A stretch of DNA of 64,000 nt from Rhodospirillaceae bacterium. Lineage in GTDB: Bacteria > Pseudomonadota > Alphaproteobacteria > Bin65. The stretch is from the NCBI GenBank assembly GCA_009840595.1, contig VXNK01000122.1, positions 42,865 to 106,864 of the forward strand, written 5' to 3'. A program made the position numbers and the translations under genes. Below the pieces are notes generated by a model. The model was not told the origin of the DNA. It saw only the letters and a list, made by a program, of their open reading frames with translations, and searched no databases. Shown here piece by piece: positions 56,622-64,000 of the stretch; the stretch's first letter is position 1, and each line of letters starts with the position of its first letter.

Positions 56622-57320
56622 TCACCCGCCGCAAGCGCGATCCCTTTCCAGTTTCACCAGGCGCATCCGCTCGCGCACGATGCGCGCCTTGCGCCGGATC
56701 CGGGCGTTCGGCCGGTCCGGCCGCCAGCGCAGGGGGCCGGGCAGCGTGCTGGCAAGCAGTGCCGCCTGGTCCGGTGTCAGGCGGCCGGCGGCGCGGCGGA
56801 ACCAGGCCCGGGCGGCCGCTTCCGCGCCGTAAATGCCCGGTCCCCATTCGGCGACGTTGAGATAGGTTTCCAGTATCCGCCGTTTTCCCCACATGGCTTC
56901 GATCAGCACCGTGAAACCGGCCTCCAGGCCCTTGCGAATGAAGGACCGGTGCGGGGTCAGAAAGACGTTCTTCGCGGTCTGCATCGAGATCGTGCTGGCG
57001 CCCCGGCGGAACCCGCCGGTCTCCTCGAAATCCTTCAGCGCTTCCCGAATCTCGCGCCAGTCGAAGCCCGTGTGGCTGCAGAACCGGCTGTCTTCCGCGG
57101 CGATGGCCGCGCGGACGAGATGCGGAGAAATCCGGTCGAGGGACCGCCACCGCCACCGGGCCGGCCGGGCGTCGCGGCGCTGCACCGCCCGCAGCACCAT
57201 CAGCGGCGTGTGGGCCGGCGGCACGGCCCGGTACACCGCCACGGAGGCGACCGCCGACAGGCCGAAGGCGAGACCCGCGACGGCGGCGGCCAGCAGGAGC
57301 GCGCCGGCGATGCGCAGCAT
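56622..57320 (-). CDS. mtgA: Monofunctional peptidoglycan glycosyltransferase
   Basis: A 232-residue GT51 enzyme with one N-terminal membrane helix. 'AAIAAEDSRFCSHTGFDW' contains the catalytic Glu (E76), and 'RGASTISMQTAKNVFL', 'KGLEAGFTVLIEAMWGKRRILETYLNVAEWG' and 'AARAWFRRAAGRLTPDQAALLAS' are the other GT51 motifs. It polymerises lipid II into glycan strands at the inner membrane. No transpeptidase domain is attached. Start ATG 57320. Convergent with the lytic transglycosylase gene. Confidence 0.96.
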   Translation of the reverse strand: MLRIAGALLLAAAVAGLAFGLSAVASVAVYRAVPPAHTPLMVLRAVQRRDARPARWRWRSLDRISPHLVRAAIAAEDSRFCSHTGFDWREIREALKDFEETGGFRRGASTISMQTAKNVFLTPHRSFIRKGLEAGFTVLIEAMWGKRRILETYLNVAEWGPGIYGAEAAARAWFRRAAGRLTPDQAALLASTLPGPLRWRPDRPNARIRRKARIVRERMRLVKLERDRACGG

Positions 57321-57601
57321 CAGGCGGGTCCGGTGCGGCCGCCCGCCCGCCCGAACGGGCCGTCGCGCGGAATTGCCGGCCGGTGTCCTGAAACGATCCC
57401 AGAAACGATCATGGCCGGCATTATCGCGGCGCGGCGCCTGAAGTCATCACGGAAGTGACGGCGCGGTCCGGTCCCGGCCTCACCAGGCCGTGAGCGCCGG
57501 CCGATACGGCGGACGCCGCCGGCCGATTGGGATAGAGTGGCAAACCGGCGCCCCGGAGCGAAGCCCCGAATGGAAGTGGGGCGCCGGACGGAGACTTTGC
57601 C

Positions 57602-58645
57602 ATGATCCGAATTCGAGCCCCCTTTTCCGATACGGGCCGCCGGCCGCTTCTGATCGCCGCAATTCTGGTCGTCGCCGGCGCTTTCATCCCGATCGACGAG
57701 GGCGCCGTCGCCGACGCCCCGGCCTCCTGGAAGAGCGAATGGCCCAAGACCGACTTTTCGAACGCCATCGTCGATCTCGCCTCGATCCGTTCGGGCGGTC
57801 CGCCGAAGGACGGCATCCCGCCGATCGACGATCCCGAATTCACCACCGTCGGCCAGGCCGCCATGAAGGGCCTTGCGGGGCGGGAGCCGGTCATTTCCGT
57901 CGCGATCGGGGAAGACGCGCGCGCCTATCCGCTGCGCGTCCTGATGTGGCACGAGATCGTCAACGACACGGTCGGCGGCCGGCCGGTCTCGGTCACCTGG
58001 TGCCCATTGTGCAATTCCGCCGTCGTGTTCGACCGACGGCTGGGCGGGCGGGTACTCGACTTCGGCACCACCGGCAAGCTGCGCAATTCCGATCTCGTGA
58101 TGTACGACCGCCAGACCGAGACCTGGTGGCAGCAGTTCCTCGGCCAGGGCATCGTCGGCAAGCTGGCCGGCAGCAAGCTGAAAATGCTGCCGATGCGGGT
58201 CGAGAGCTTCGAGCGGTTCGCCGGCCGCCATCCCGGCGGCAAGGTACTGATCCCCAATAACGAGGGCATGCGGGCCTACGGCCATAATCCCTATCGCCGC
58301 TACGATACCCGCAGCCGGCCCTATTTCCCGGTCGGCAGCCTGCCGGCCGGCGTGCCGCCGCTCGAGCGGGTCGTCGTGATCGGCAAACAGGCCTGGACGT
58401 TCAGCCTGCTGCGGGAAAAGCGCAAGGTGATTGCGGGCGCCTACGTCATAACCTGGGAGCAGGGGCAGGCGTCAGCCCTCGACAGCGCCGTGATCGCGGA
58501 GGGGCGCGATATCGGCAACGTCATCGTGCAGCGCAAGGGCGCGCGCGGCCAGTTGCAGGACGCCGTGCACGACGTCTCCTTCGCCTTCGCCTTTCATGCG
58601 TTCCATCCGGACGGGAAAATCCACAGCCTTCCGGCTGCCGAATAG
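57602..58645 (+). CDS. DUF3179 exported protein
   Basis: A 347-residue protein with an N-terminal hydrophobic leader (LLIAAILVVAGAFI). The family features are 'IEDARAYPLRVLMWHEIVND'-type sequence (here 'VAIGEDARAYPLRVLMWHEIVNDTVGG'), the 'WCPLCNSAVVF' cysteine pair and 'WWQQFLGQGIVGKLAG'. DUF3179 proteins are widespread in marine bacteria and have no proven function. The CxxC pair may bind metal or act in redox. Start ATG 57602. The 281 bases upstream hold no other feature. Confidence 0.9.
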   Translation: MIRIRAPFSDTGRRPLLIAAILVVAGAFIPIDEGAVADAPASWKSEWPKTDFSNAIVDLASIRSGGPPKDGIPPIDDPEFTTVGQAAMKGLAGREPVISVAIGEDARAYPLRVLMWHEIVNDTVGGRPVSVTWCPLCNSAVVFDRRLGGRVLDFGTTGKLRNSDLVMYDRQTETWWQQFLGQGIVGKLAGSKLKMLPMRVESFERFAGRHPGGKVLIPNNEGMRAYGHNPYRRYDTRSRPYFPVGSLPAGVPPLERVVVIGKQAWTFSLLREKRKVIAGAYVITWEQGQASALDSAVIAEGRDIGNVIVQRKGARGQLQDAVHDVSFAFAFHAFHPDGKIHSLPAAE

Positions 58646-58648
58646 CGC

Positions 58649-59560
58649 TCAGGCCGCGCTCGCCCGGGCCGCTGCGGCCATGTCGTCGCTCCGGTTGACC
58701 AGCGCGTCGTAGTCGGCGACCAGCGTGCGGGTGATCTCGCCGACGCTGAAGCGGTAGTCGTCGATCTCGCGTACCGGGGTCACCTCCACGGCGGTGCCGG
58801 TCAGGAACACCTCGTCGGTGTGCGCGAATTCCTCCGGCATGATCGCGCGCTCGACGATTTCGTAGCCGCGCTTGCGCGCCAGGTCCATGACCGTGCGGCG
58901 CGTGATGCCGTCGAGGAAACAATCGGGAACCGGCGTATGCAGCACGCCGTTCTGCACCAGGAAAATGTTGGCGCCCGTCGCCTCGGCGACCCGGCCGCGC
59001 CAGTCGAGCATCAACGCATCGTTGTAGCCGGCGGCCTCGGCGGCGTGCTTCGAGAGCGTGCAGATCATGTACAGGCCGGCGGCCTTGCTGTCGGTCGGCG
59101 CCGTCGCCGGGTCCGGCCGGCGGTATTTGCCGACCGTCATGCGGATGCCCTGAAGGCGAGCCTCCGGCGTGAAATAGGCCGGCCATTCCCAGGCCGCGAT
59201 GGCGAGGTTGGTCTTCGTCTGCTGGGCCGAAACGCCCATCATCTCCGACCCGCGCCACGCGACGGGGCGGACATAGCCGTCGACGATGCCCTGCTTCCTC
59301 ACGACCAGCCGGCAGGCCTCGTCGATTTCGGCGACCGACCAGGGGATTTCGAAATCGAGCAGCCTGGCGGAACTGTGCAGCCGTTCGGTATGCTCGGTCA
59401 GCTTGAATATCTCGCCGCCATAGACGCGCTCGCCTTCGAAGACGCAACTGGCATAGTGCAGACCGTGGGTCAGCACATGCACGTTGGCCTCGCGCCAGGG
59501 GATCAGTTCCCCGTTGAGCCAGATCGGGCCGTCGCGGTCGTGAAACGGCGGCGTGGACAT
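58649..59560 (-). CDS. ilvE: Branched-chain amino-acid aminotransferase
   Basis: A 303-residue fold-type IV PLP enzyme. '[34 protein letters not shown]' and 'YVRPVAWRG' are conserved. The Schiff-base lysine is in '[17 protein letters not shown]', and '[17 protein letters not shown]' (PLP phosphate) and '[11 protein letters not shown]' are family motifs. It performs the last step of leucine, isoleucine and valine synthesis. The ATG at 59560 was chosen. It is divergent from the response-regulator gene across a 355-base spacer. Confidence 0.94.
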   Translation of the reverse strand: MSTPPFHDRDGPIWLNGELIPWREANVHVLTHGLHYASCVFEGERVYGGEIFKLTEHTERLHSSARLLDFEIPWSVAEIDEACRLVVRKQGIVDGYVRPVAWRGSEMMGVSAQQTKTNLAIAAWEWPAYFTPEARLQGIRMTVGKYRRPDPATAPTDSKAAGLYMICTLSKHAAEAAGYNDALMLDWRGRVAEATGANIFLVQNGVLHTPVPDCFLDGITRRTVMDLARKRGYEIVERAIMPEEFAHTDEVFLTGTAVEVTPVREIDDYRFSVGEITRTLVADYDALVNRSDDMAAAARASAA

Positions 59561-59713
59561 TCGCTTGAGCCTCCCGTGGGCAGCCCGCGCGGCTACGGCC
59601 CTGCGGCAGCGGCCGCGCGGTCGCTGCAACGGATGGCCTTTACCGGCAAAACGGGTTAGATTCTTTCAACAAAAGGGCGCGCTCGGTAACATTGTTAGGA
59701 AAACGAGTCAACG

Positions 59714-59902
59714 ATGGCCAACGTCACACCGCCGGAAAATCGGCGCGCCGGCCGGGGCGGCAACGCGCCGTTCCAGCGCGGCCGTTCCCTGCGCGCCGCC
59801 GTTCGCCGGCTGGCCGCCACGCAGGCCCGCCACCGGGTCCGCCACCGGGTCCGCCACCGGGCCCGCCACCGGGCCCACTACCGGGCCCACTACCGGGACT
59901 GA
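59714..59902 (+). CDS. Doubtful small Arg/His-repeat open frame
   Basis: A 62-residue frame from ATG 59714, ending in [23 protein letters not shown] repeats that come from the 12-base tandem repeat. The N-terminus ([13 protein letters not shown]) has no recognised relative and the composition is extreme. It is kept only because it lies in the spacer of a two-component gene; it may be a non-coding leader. Confidence 0.2.
   Translation: MANVTPPENRRAGRGGNAPFQRGRSLRAAVRRLAATQARHRVRHRVRHRARHRAHYRAHYRD
59828..59899. repeat. Six 12-base tandem repeats upstream of the response regulator
   Basis: Six consecutive units of the type CGCCACCGGGTC, with later units changed to CACTACCGGGCC. All lie between ilvE and the response-regulator start. 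The period (12) keeps frame. Read in the regulator's frame the sequence would be [13 protein letters not shown], so an N-terminal extension of the regulator is open but unlikely. The rest of 59561-59915 shows no other feature. Confidence 0.85.
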
Positions 59903-59915
59903 CGGGGTAACGGCA

Positions 59916-60602
59916 ATGGAAGACGGCGACGCCCATATCCTGGTCGTGGACGACGACCGGCGTCTGCGCGACCTGCTGTACCGCTTCCTTGCGGACAACG
60001 GCTTTATGGTCGATACGGCGGCTGACGCGGCGGAGGCCCGGCGGAAGCTCGAGTCCTTCGCCTTCGACCTGCTGATCGTCGACGTGATGATGCCCGGCGA
60101 ATCCGGCCTGTCGCTGACCGAAGGCCTGCGCCGCCGATCATCGGTGCCGATCCTCATGCTGAGCGCGATGGGCGAGGCCGAGGACCGGATCGCCGGGCTC
60201 GAGCACGGCGCCGACGACTATCTGCCCAAGCCCTTCGAACCGCGCGAACTCCTGCTGCGCATCCGGACGGCGCTGCGCCGGCAGCGCACGGATTCGGCGA
60301 ATGTCGCGAGCGCCCTGTCTTTCGGGCCGTGCCTGTTCGACATGCGCCGTCTGGAGCTGACGCGCGGCGGCGCCCGGGTCCGGTTGACCGAGACCGAGGC
60401 GCGGGTGCTGAAGGTTCTGGCCGGGCGGGCCGGCGAGCCGGTGGCGCGGGACACGCTGACCGAGGAGGGCGAACTGGAAGGCAGCGCACGGGCGATCGAC
60501 GTCCTGATCACCCGGCTGCGCCGCAAGGTGGAGCCCGATCCCCGCGATCCGCGCTATCTGCAAACGGTGCGGGGCAAGGGCTACGCCCTGGTGCCGGACT
60601 GA
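59916..60602 (+). CDS. OmpR-family response regulator
   Basis: A 228-residue two-domain regulator. The receiver has the acidic pocket D12-D14, the phospho-acceptor D56 in '[16 protein letters not shown]' and K in '[11 protein letters not shown]'. The C-terminal winged helix has '[26 protein letters not shown]', then '[34 protein letters not shown]'. It partners the histidine kinase 16 bases downstream. Start ATG 59916. Confidence 0.94.
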   Translation: MEDGDAHILVVDDDRRLRDLLYRFLADNGFMVDTAADAAEARRKLESFAFDLLIVDVMMPGESGLSLTEGLRRRSSVPILMLSAMGEAEDRIAGLEHGADDYLPKPFEPRELLLRIRTALRRQRTDSANVASALSFGPCLFDMRRLELTRGGARVRLTETEARVLKVLAGRAGEPVARDTLTEEGELEGSARAIDVLITRLRRKVEPDPRDPRYLQTVRGKGYALVPD

Positions 60603-60618
60603 CGGAAGGCGCACCGGG

Positions 60619-61956
60619 ATGCCTGTTTCCGACGACCGGGTCCAGTCGCCGTTGCGCCGTTTGCTACCGCGCAGCCTGCTCGGCCGTTCCCTGCTGATCC
60701 TCGGCCTGCCGATCATCGCGGTCCAGTTCATCTCGCTCTGGTTCTTCTACGACAGGCACGTCCAGAATGTGTCGCGCCGCATGGCGCAGAATCTGGCGAA
60801 CAACATCCAGCTCGCCCTCAATCACATGCAGGATTACCAGGCGGCGGAAGACACGTCGTGGATCCTGTCGGAACTGCGGTCCGGGCAGGGCCTGCGCATC
60901 GTTCTGCGCAAGGGGCAAACCCTCGAAGGCCTGGAAAGCCGGAACATGGGCGGCCAGACGGGGCGCGAAGTGCTGCGCCAGTTCCGGGGCGCCCTGTCGG
61001 CGGATTTCGTCATCGACGGCGATTTCGACGACCGCAACTTCCGGGTCCGGGTCGCGGCGCCGGGCGGCATCCTGGATATCGTCGCATCGAAGAAGAAGCT
61101 GTGGCCGATCACGACCGAACTCTACGTTGCCTGGTCGATCGGCACCGCGATCGTCCTGCTCATCATCGGCGGCCTGTTCATGCTGAACCAGGTCCGGCCG
61201 ATCCGGGAGCTGGCGGCGGCCGCGGACCGGTTCGGCAAGGGCCGGGACGTGCCCGACTTCAAACCCTGGGGCGCCACCGAGGTGCGCCAGGCCGCGACCG
61301 CCTTCCTGATCATGCGCGAAAGAATCCGGCGCCAGATCGACCAGCGCACGGAAATGCTGGCCGGCGTATCGCACGATCTGCGCACGCCGCTTACCCGCCT
61401 GAAGCTCGCCCTCGCCCTGGAGCCGGACAGCCCGGAAACCGCGGAGCTCCGCCGCGATGTCGACGAGATGGAGCGGATGGTCGAGGAATACCTCGCCTTT
61501 GCCCGCGGCGAAAGGCTGGAGCAGGCGGTCGAGGCGAACCTCAATGCGCTGGTGCACGACGTCGTCGCCAGGGCGCGCGACGACGGCGCCCGCATCGAAC
61601 TGGAACTGCCGTCCAGCCTTAAGGCGACCGTGCGGCCGAACGGCTTCAAACGGGCGCTGACGAACATCGTCCGCAATGCCGTGCGCTTCGCCGGCGAGGT
61701 CAGGGTCGGCGCCGGCCGCCGCGCGGGCATGATCGTGGTCTTCGTCGACGACGACGGCCCCGGCATCCCGGAGGGCGAACGCGACGACGCCTTCAAGGCA
61801 TTCCACCGGCTCGACGACGCCCGCAACCGCGATGCCGGCGGCGCCGGCCTGGGGCTGACGATCGCGCGGGACATCCTGCGCGGCCACGGCGGCGACGTCA
61901 TCCTGTCCGATTCGCCGATGGGCGGGCTGCGCGCGGTCCTGCGCTTTCCGGTCTAG
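60619..61956 (+). CDS. EnvZ-like sensor histidine kinase
   Basis: A 445-residue membrane kinase. Two membrane helices (about 23-44 and 168-190) flank a periplasmic sensor of ~120 residues. HAMP follows ('VRPIRELAAAADRFGKGRDVPDF'), then the phospho-acceptor H252 in 'GVSHDLRTPLTRLKLAL'. The ATPase N-box 'NIVRNAVRF' and the G boxes 'VDDDGPGIPEG' and 'GGAGLGLTIARDILRGHGG' complete the kinase. It phosphorylates the adjacent OmpR-type regulator. The signal is unknown. Start ATG 60619. Confidence 0.95.
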   Translation: MPVSDDRVQSPLRRLLPRSLLGRSLLILGLPIIAVQFISLWFFYDRHVQNVSRRMAQNLANNIQLALNHMQDYQAAEDTSWILSELRSGQGLRIVLRKGQTLEGLESRNMGGQTGREVLRQFRGALSADFVIDGDFDDRNFRVRVAAPGGILDIVASKKKLWPITTELYVAWSIGTAIVLLIIGGLFMLNQVRPIRELAAAADRFGKGRDVPDFKPWGATEVRQAATAFLIMRERIRRQIDQRTEMLAGVSHDLRTPLTRLKLALALEPDSPETAELRRDVDEMERMVEEYLAFARGERLEQAVEANLNALVHDVVARARDDGARIELELPSSLKATVRPNGFKRALTNIVRNAVRFAGEVRVGAGRRAGMIVVFVDDDGPGIPEGERDDAFKAFHRLDDARNRDAGGAGLGLTIARDILRGHGGDVILSDSPMGGLRAVLRFPV

Positions 61957-61985
61957 ACCGGATGCCGCAGTCGCGGAGCGATGCC

Positions 61986-62429
61986 ATGCGGATCGACGGG
62001 CGATGCCACTGCGGCAATCTCGGCTTTGCGCTCGAAACGGCCCTGACTTGGGAAACCCTCCGGCCGCGTGAGTGCGACTGTTCCTTCTGCCGCGCCCATG
62101 CCGCGCGCTGCGTCTCCGATCCGCAGGGCCGGGCGGCGATCTTCGTGGCGGATCCGGACCGTCTCGTCCGCTACCGCTTCGGCCTGCGGACGGCGGCGTT
62201 TCTGCTGTGCGGCAACTGCGGCGTCTATATCGGCGCCTACGCGGAGGAAGAGCAGGGCGGCTTCGCGACCCTCAACCTGCGCGCCACGGCGCATCGCGAC
62301 CGGGCGGGCGCCGCGACCTCCTACGGCCACGAGACCGCGGAGGGCCGCCGCGCGCGCCGCCGCAAACGCTGGACGCCGGCCGAACTGCGCCTCGGGGCAG
62401 CGCCGCCGGACGCGCCCGGAACCGCATAG
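61986..62429 (+). CDS. GFA-family (CENP-V/glutathione-dependent formaldehyde-activating) zinc protein
   Basis: A 147-residue protein. Zinc ligands are in 'GRCHCGNLGF', 'ECDCSFCRAHAA' and 'LLCGNCGVYIG', the three Cys motifs of the GFA fold. Most members are not true formaldehyde-activating enzymes and their role is unknown. Start ATG 61986, 30 bases after the kinase stop. Confidence 0.9.
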   Translation: MRIDGRCHCGNLGFALETALTWETLRPRECDCSFCRAHAARCVSDPQGRAAIFVADPDRLVRYRFGLRTAAFLLCGNCGVYIGAYAEEEQGGFATLNLRATAHRDRAGAATSYGHETAEGRRARRRKRWTPAELRLGAAPPDAPGTA

Positions 62430-62454
62430 GCCCGGCGGGTGCTACCCGGCGCCG

Positions 62455-63375
62455 CTACTCGGCGGCGACGGCCCCGAGGTGCAGTTCGTCCGGCCTCAGG
62501 CCTTCCTGTTCGCAGGTCGGGGCGGCGTCGAGCACCGTGGCGCGCTGGGCGTCGCGCGGCCAGCGCAGGTCGTCGTAGGGCAGGCCGCGGTGCATGGTGC
62601 AGCGGTTGTCCCACATCACCATGTCGCCGGCGCGCCAGCGGTGGCTGTAGACGAACCGGCGCCGGGTCGCGTGGTCCATCAGCCGCTGCAGCAGGGCTTC
62701 GGCCGCGTCGTCCGCCATGCCGTCGATCCGCCCGGCATGGGAGGCCAGATAGAGGCCGGTGCGGCCGCTGTAGCCGTGATGGCGGACCATCGCCTGCGGC
62801 ACGGCCGGCATGGCGGTCTTTTCTTCCTCCGACATCTCGAAGCCCTGGCGCGCCCGGGAGTAGGCGATGGCATGGCGCGCGATGCGGCCATCGATCTGCG
62901 CTTTCAGGTCGTCGGGCAGGGCGTCCCACGCCGCGCGCATGTCGGCGAACTCGGTCTGGCCGCCGACCGGCGGAATCGCACGCATGTACAGCAGCGAGGC
63001 CTTGGCCGGCACTTCCTTGAAGGAACTGTCGGTGTGCCAGAGCTGGTTGCCCGTCTGGAAGGCGCGCAGGCGGCTGTCCGCGCCCCAGATCGCGCCGTCC
63101 GGCATCAGGTTCGATACGTCGGCGATATCCGTCAGCACCCGCGGTTTGACGCCGTCCAGATCGACGATCATCGACGGATCGATCGGCCCGAAGCGCCTGG
63201 CGAACGCGACATGCTGCTCCTGGGTCATCCGCTGATCGGGGAAGATCAGCACGGCGAATTCGTGGAAAGCGTCTTCGATGGTCCGCCAGTCCGCCGCCGA
63301 CAATGGCTTCGACAGGTCGGCGTCGCCGACCTCGGCGGCAAAGGTCTCGGTGACCGGCCAGATTTCAACCGTCAT
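62455..63375 (-). CDS. TauD/TfdA-family 2-oxoglutarate-dependent dioxygenase
   Basis: A 306-residue Fe(II)/2-oxoglutarate dioxygenase. The iron ligands are H114 and D116 in 'QLWHTDSSFKEVPAKASLLY' and the distal His in 'WDNRCTMHRGLPYDD'. The 2-oxoglutarate-binding Arg lies shortly after. 'VLIFPDQRMTQEQHVAFARRFG' is the N-terminal family signature. It resembles the 2,4-D/taurine dioxygenase group, but the substrate is unknown. Start ATG 63375. Confidence 0.93.
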   Translation of the reverse strand: MTVEIWPVTETFAAEVGDADLSKPLSAADWRTIEDAFHEFAVLIFPDQRMTQEQHVAFARRFGPIDPSMIVDLDGVKPRVLTDIADVSNLMPDGAIWGADSRLRAFQTGNQLWHTDSSFKEVPAKASLLYMRAIPPVGGQTEFADMRAAWDALPDDLKAQIDGRIARHAIAYSRARQGFEMSEEEKTAMPAVPQAMVRHHGYSGRTGLYLASHAGRIDGMADDAAEALLQRLMDHATRRRFVYSHRWRAGDMVMWDNRCTMHRGLPYDDLRWPRDAQRATVLDAAPTCEQEGLRPDELHLGAVAAE

Positions 63376-63602
63376 CGCTCGTGTCCCAACCTTGCGCTCC
63401 CTGCCGCGGGCGCCGGGCAACGATAGCGCCGGCCGGATCGCAGGCGCAAGGTCCGGCCTGGATACGCCCGGGGCCGCTGCGCGGTCCGTCATGTCTTCCC
63501 GTCATGTCGCCCCGCCGGGCGCGTGCCGGGCTTGCTTCTGGGCGGCCGCCGGGGCGCCCTGTATGCTTGCCGCCTCACCGGACCCGAAAATGGAGGCCAC
63601 CC

Positions 63603-64000
63603 GTGATCAAGAGCCACAATCCCGCCGGTATCGCCGGGCCGTTCGGCCACTACGACCATGGCGTCGAGGCGGTGGACGTTTCGCGGCTGCTGCATGTGTC
63701 CGGCCAGGTCGGCGTCGCGCCGGACGGCTCGATCTCCGACGATCTCGAAGCGCAGATTGAGCAGACCTGGCTCAATATCGAAACCGTGCTGGCCGAAGCC
63801 GGCATGACGACCGCCAACGTCGTGCGCACCGTCACCTATATTCTCGACGCATCCGCGGTGCCGCTGCTCGCCGCCGCGCGGCGCAAGCATCTCGGCCCGG
63901 ACTGCAGGGCCGCGTGGGCGGCCGGCGGCAGGGGGGGGGGGGGGGGGCCGCGGCGTGCGCGGGCGAGCGGACCCGGACGGGGGGGGGGGGGGCGCGCGGT
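63603..64000 (+). CDS. RidA-family protein, 3' end disrupted by poly-G at the window end
   Basis: A GTG at 63603 has a GGAGG SD. The frame reads 'KSHNPAGIAGPFGHYDHGVE', then 'LLHVSGQVGVAPDGSISDDLEAQIEQTWLNIETVLAEAGMTTANVVRTVTYILD'. These are the RidA/YjgF features of enamine/imine deaminases that clear reactive intermediates. Reliable sequence ends near 63930. Beyond that, 17 and 14 consecutive G residues replace the conserved C-terminus, so the end is an artefact or contig boundary. Confidence 0.85.
   Translation, partial: MIKSHNPAGIAGPFGHYDHGVEAVDVSRLLHVSGQVGVAPDGSISDDLEAQIEQTWLNIETVLAEAGMTTANVVRTVTYILDASAVPLLAAARRKHLGPDCRAAWAAGGRGGGGGPRRARASGPGRGGGGRA
63931..64000. other. Probable low-quality sequence (poly-G runs)
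   Basis: G runs at 63931-63947 (17) and 63979-63992 (14), separated by GC-rich filler. They break a conserved gene and occur only at the end of the window. Confidence 0.8.

Noticed and set aside
59828..59899. Tandem repeats as a CRISPR array
   Set aside because: Units are 12 bases with no spacers and there are no cas genes.

Overview
The window is very GC-rich DNA (GC judged by eye, not computed) from an alphaproteobacterium. Lineage markers are the fused anthranilate synthase TrpE(G) behind a trpL-type leader, the iron regulator Irr, a bactofilin, DUF2852, DUF3775 and DUF1194 proteins, a TAXI-type TRAP transporter and an NDUFS6-like zinc-finger protein. Many catabolic and transport genes, plus two bacterial voltage-gated sodium channels, fit a free-living or host-associated, probably marine, heterotroph of Rhodospirillales type (inference). 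The last ~70 bases contain two long poly-G runs and look like assembly or read-end artefact.

Layout. 1-5.8 kb: EI24-family membrane protein (partial), sugar/nucleoside kinase, AmpG-like permease, YHS protein and two overlapping BacNav channel genes. 5.8-14 kb: an alpha/beta hydrolase-epimerase pair on the minus strand, divergent from a plus-strand run of a MetE-like protein, an arylsulfotransferase-like protein, an HDAC-like amidohydrolase, a polysaccharide deacetylase, a small CxxC protein and a CobW metallochaperone. 14-18.3 kb (minus): msrP, a VWA protein, a six-EF-hand protein, an ECF sigma factor, a probable anti-sigma factor and a periplasmic CpxP/Spy-like sensor. 18.5-19.8 kb: a GST and an intergenic region with repeats. 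19.8-22.6 kb: fumarylacetoacetase and hppD (tyrosine/homogentisate catabolism) divergent from a MarR regulator. 22.65-25.4 kb (minus): trpL, trpE(G) and, hidden by an in-frame TGA, a SelW-like selenoprotein with a bacterial SECIS-like hairpin. 25.6-30.4 kb: zinc finger, FAH-family hydrolase, MFS permease, a Phd/VapC toxin-antitoxin pair, a cation-diffusion facilitator and DUF2852. 30.5-35.2 kb: TetR and a GSA-aminomutase-like aminotransferase with two identical-type palindromes, then an iron/peroxide cluster (Fe-S oxidoreductase, erythrin, Irr).

35.3-44.0 kb is the most interesting segment. A five-gene, end-overlapping type I restriction-modification operon (hsdM, HEPN toxin, MNT-hsdS fusion, an unknown gene, hsdR) lies between an intact fabI and a displaced duplicate of the fabI 3' end. 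The HEPN protein carries the HepT RX4HXY motif, and the N-terminus of HsdS carries the MntA GSX10DXD motif. A HepT/MntA-type toxin-antitoxin therefore seems wired into the specificity subunit.

44-64 kb: DUF3775, leuA behind a leader peptide with four consecutive Leu codons, a FAD amine oxidase, a CaiB/BaiF CoA-transferase, tRNA-Leu(CAA), bactofilin, tRNA-Arg(CCT), phosphomannomutase/phosphoglucomutase, a TRAP fused permease with its TAXI binding protein, a lytic transglycosylase, mtgA, a DUF3179 protein, ilvE, an OmpR/EnvZ-like two-component pair, a GFA protein, a TauD-family dioxygenase and a truncated RidA protein. No integrase, insertion sequence, CRISPR array or replication origin was seen.
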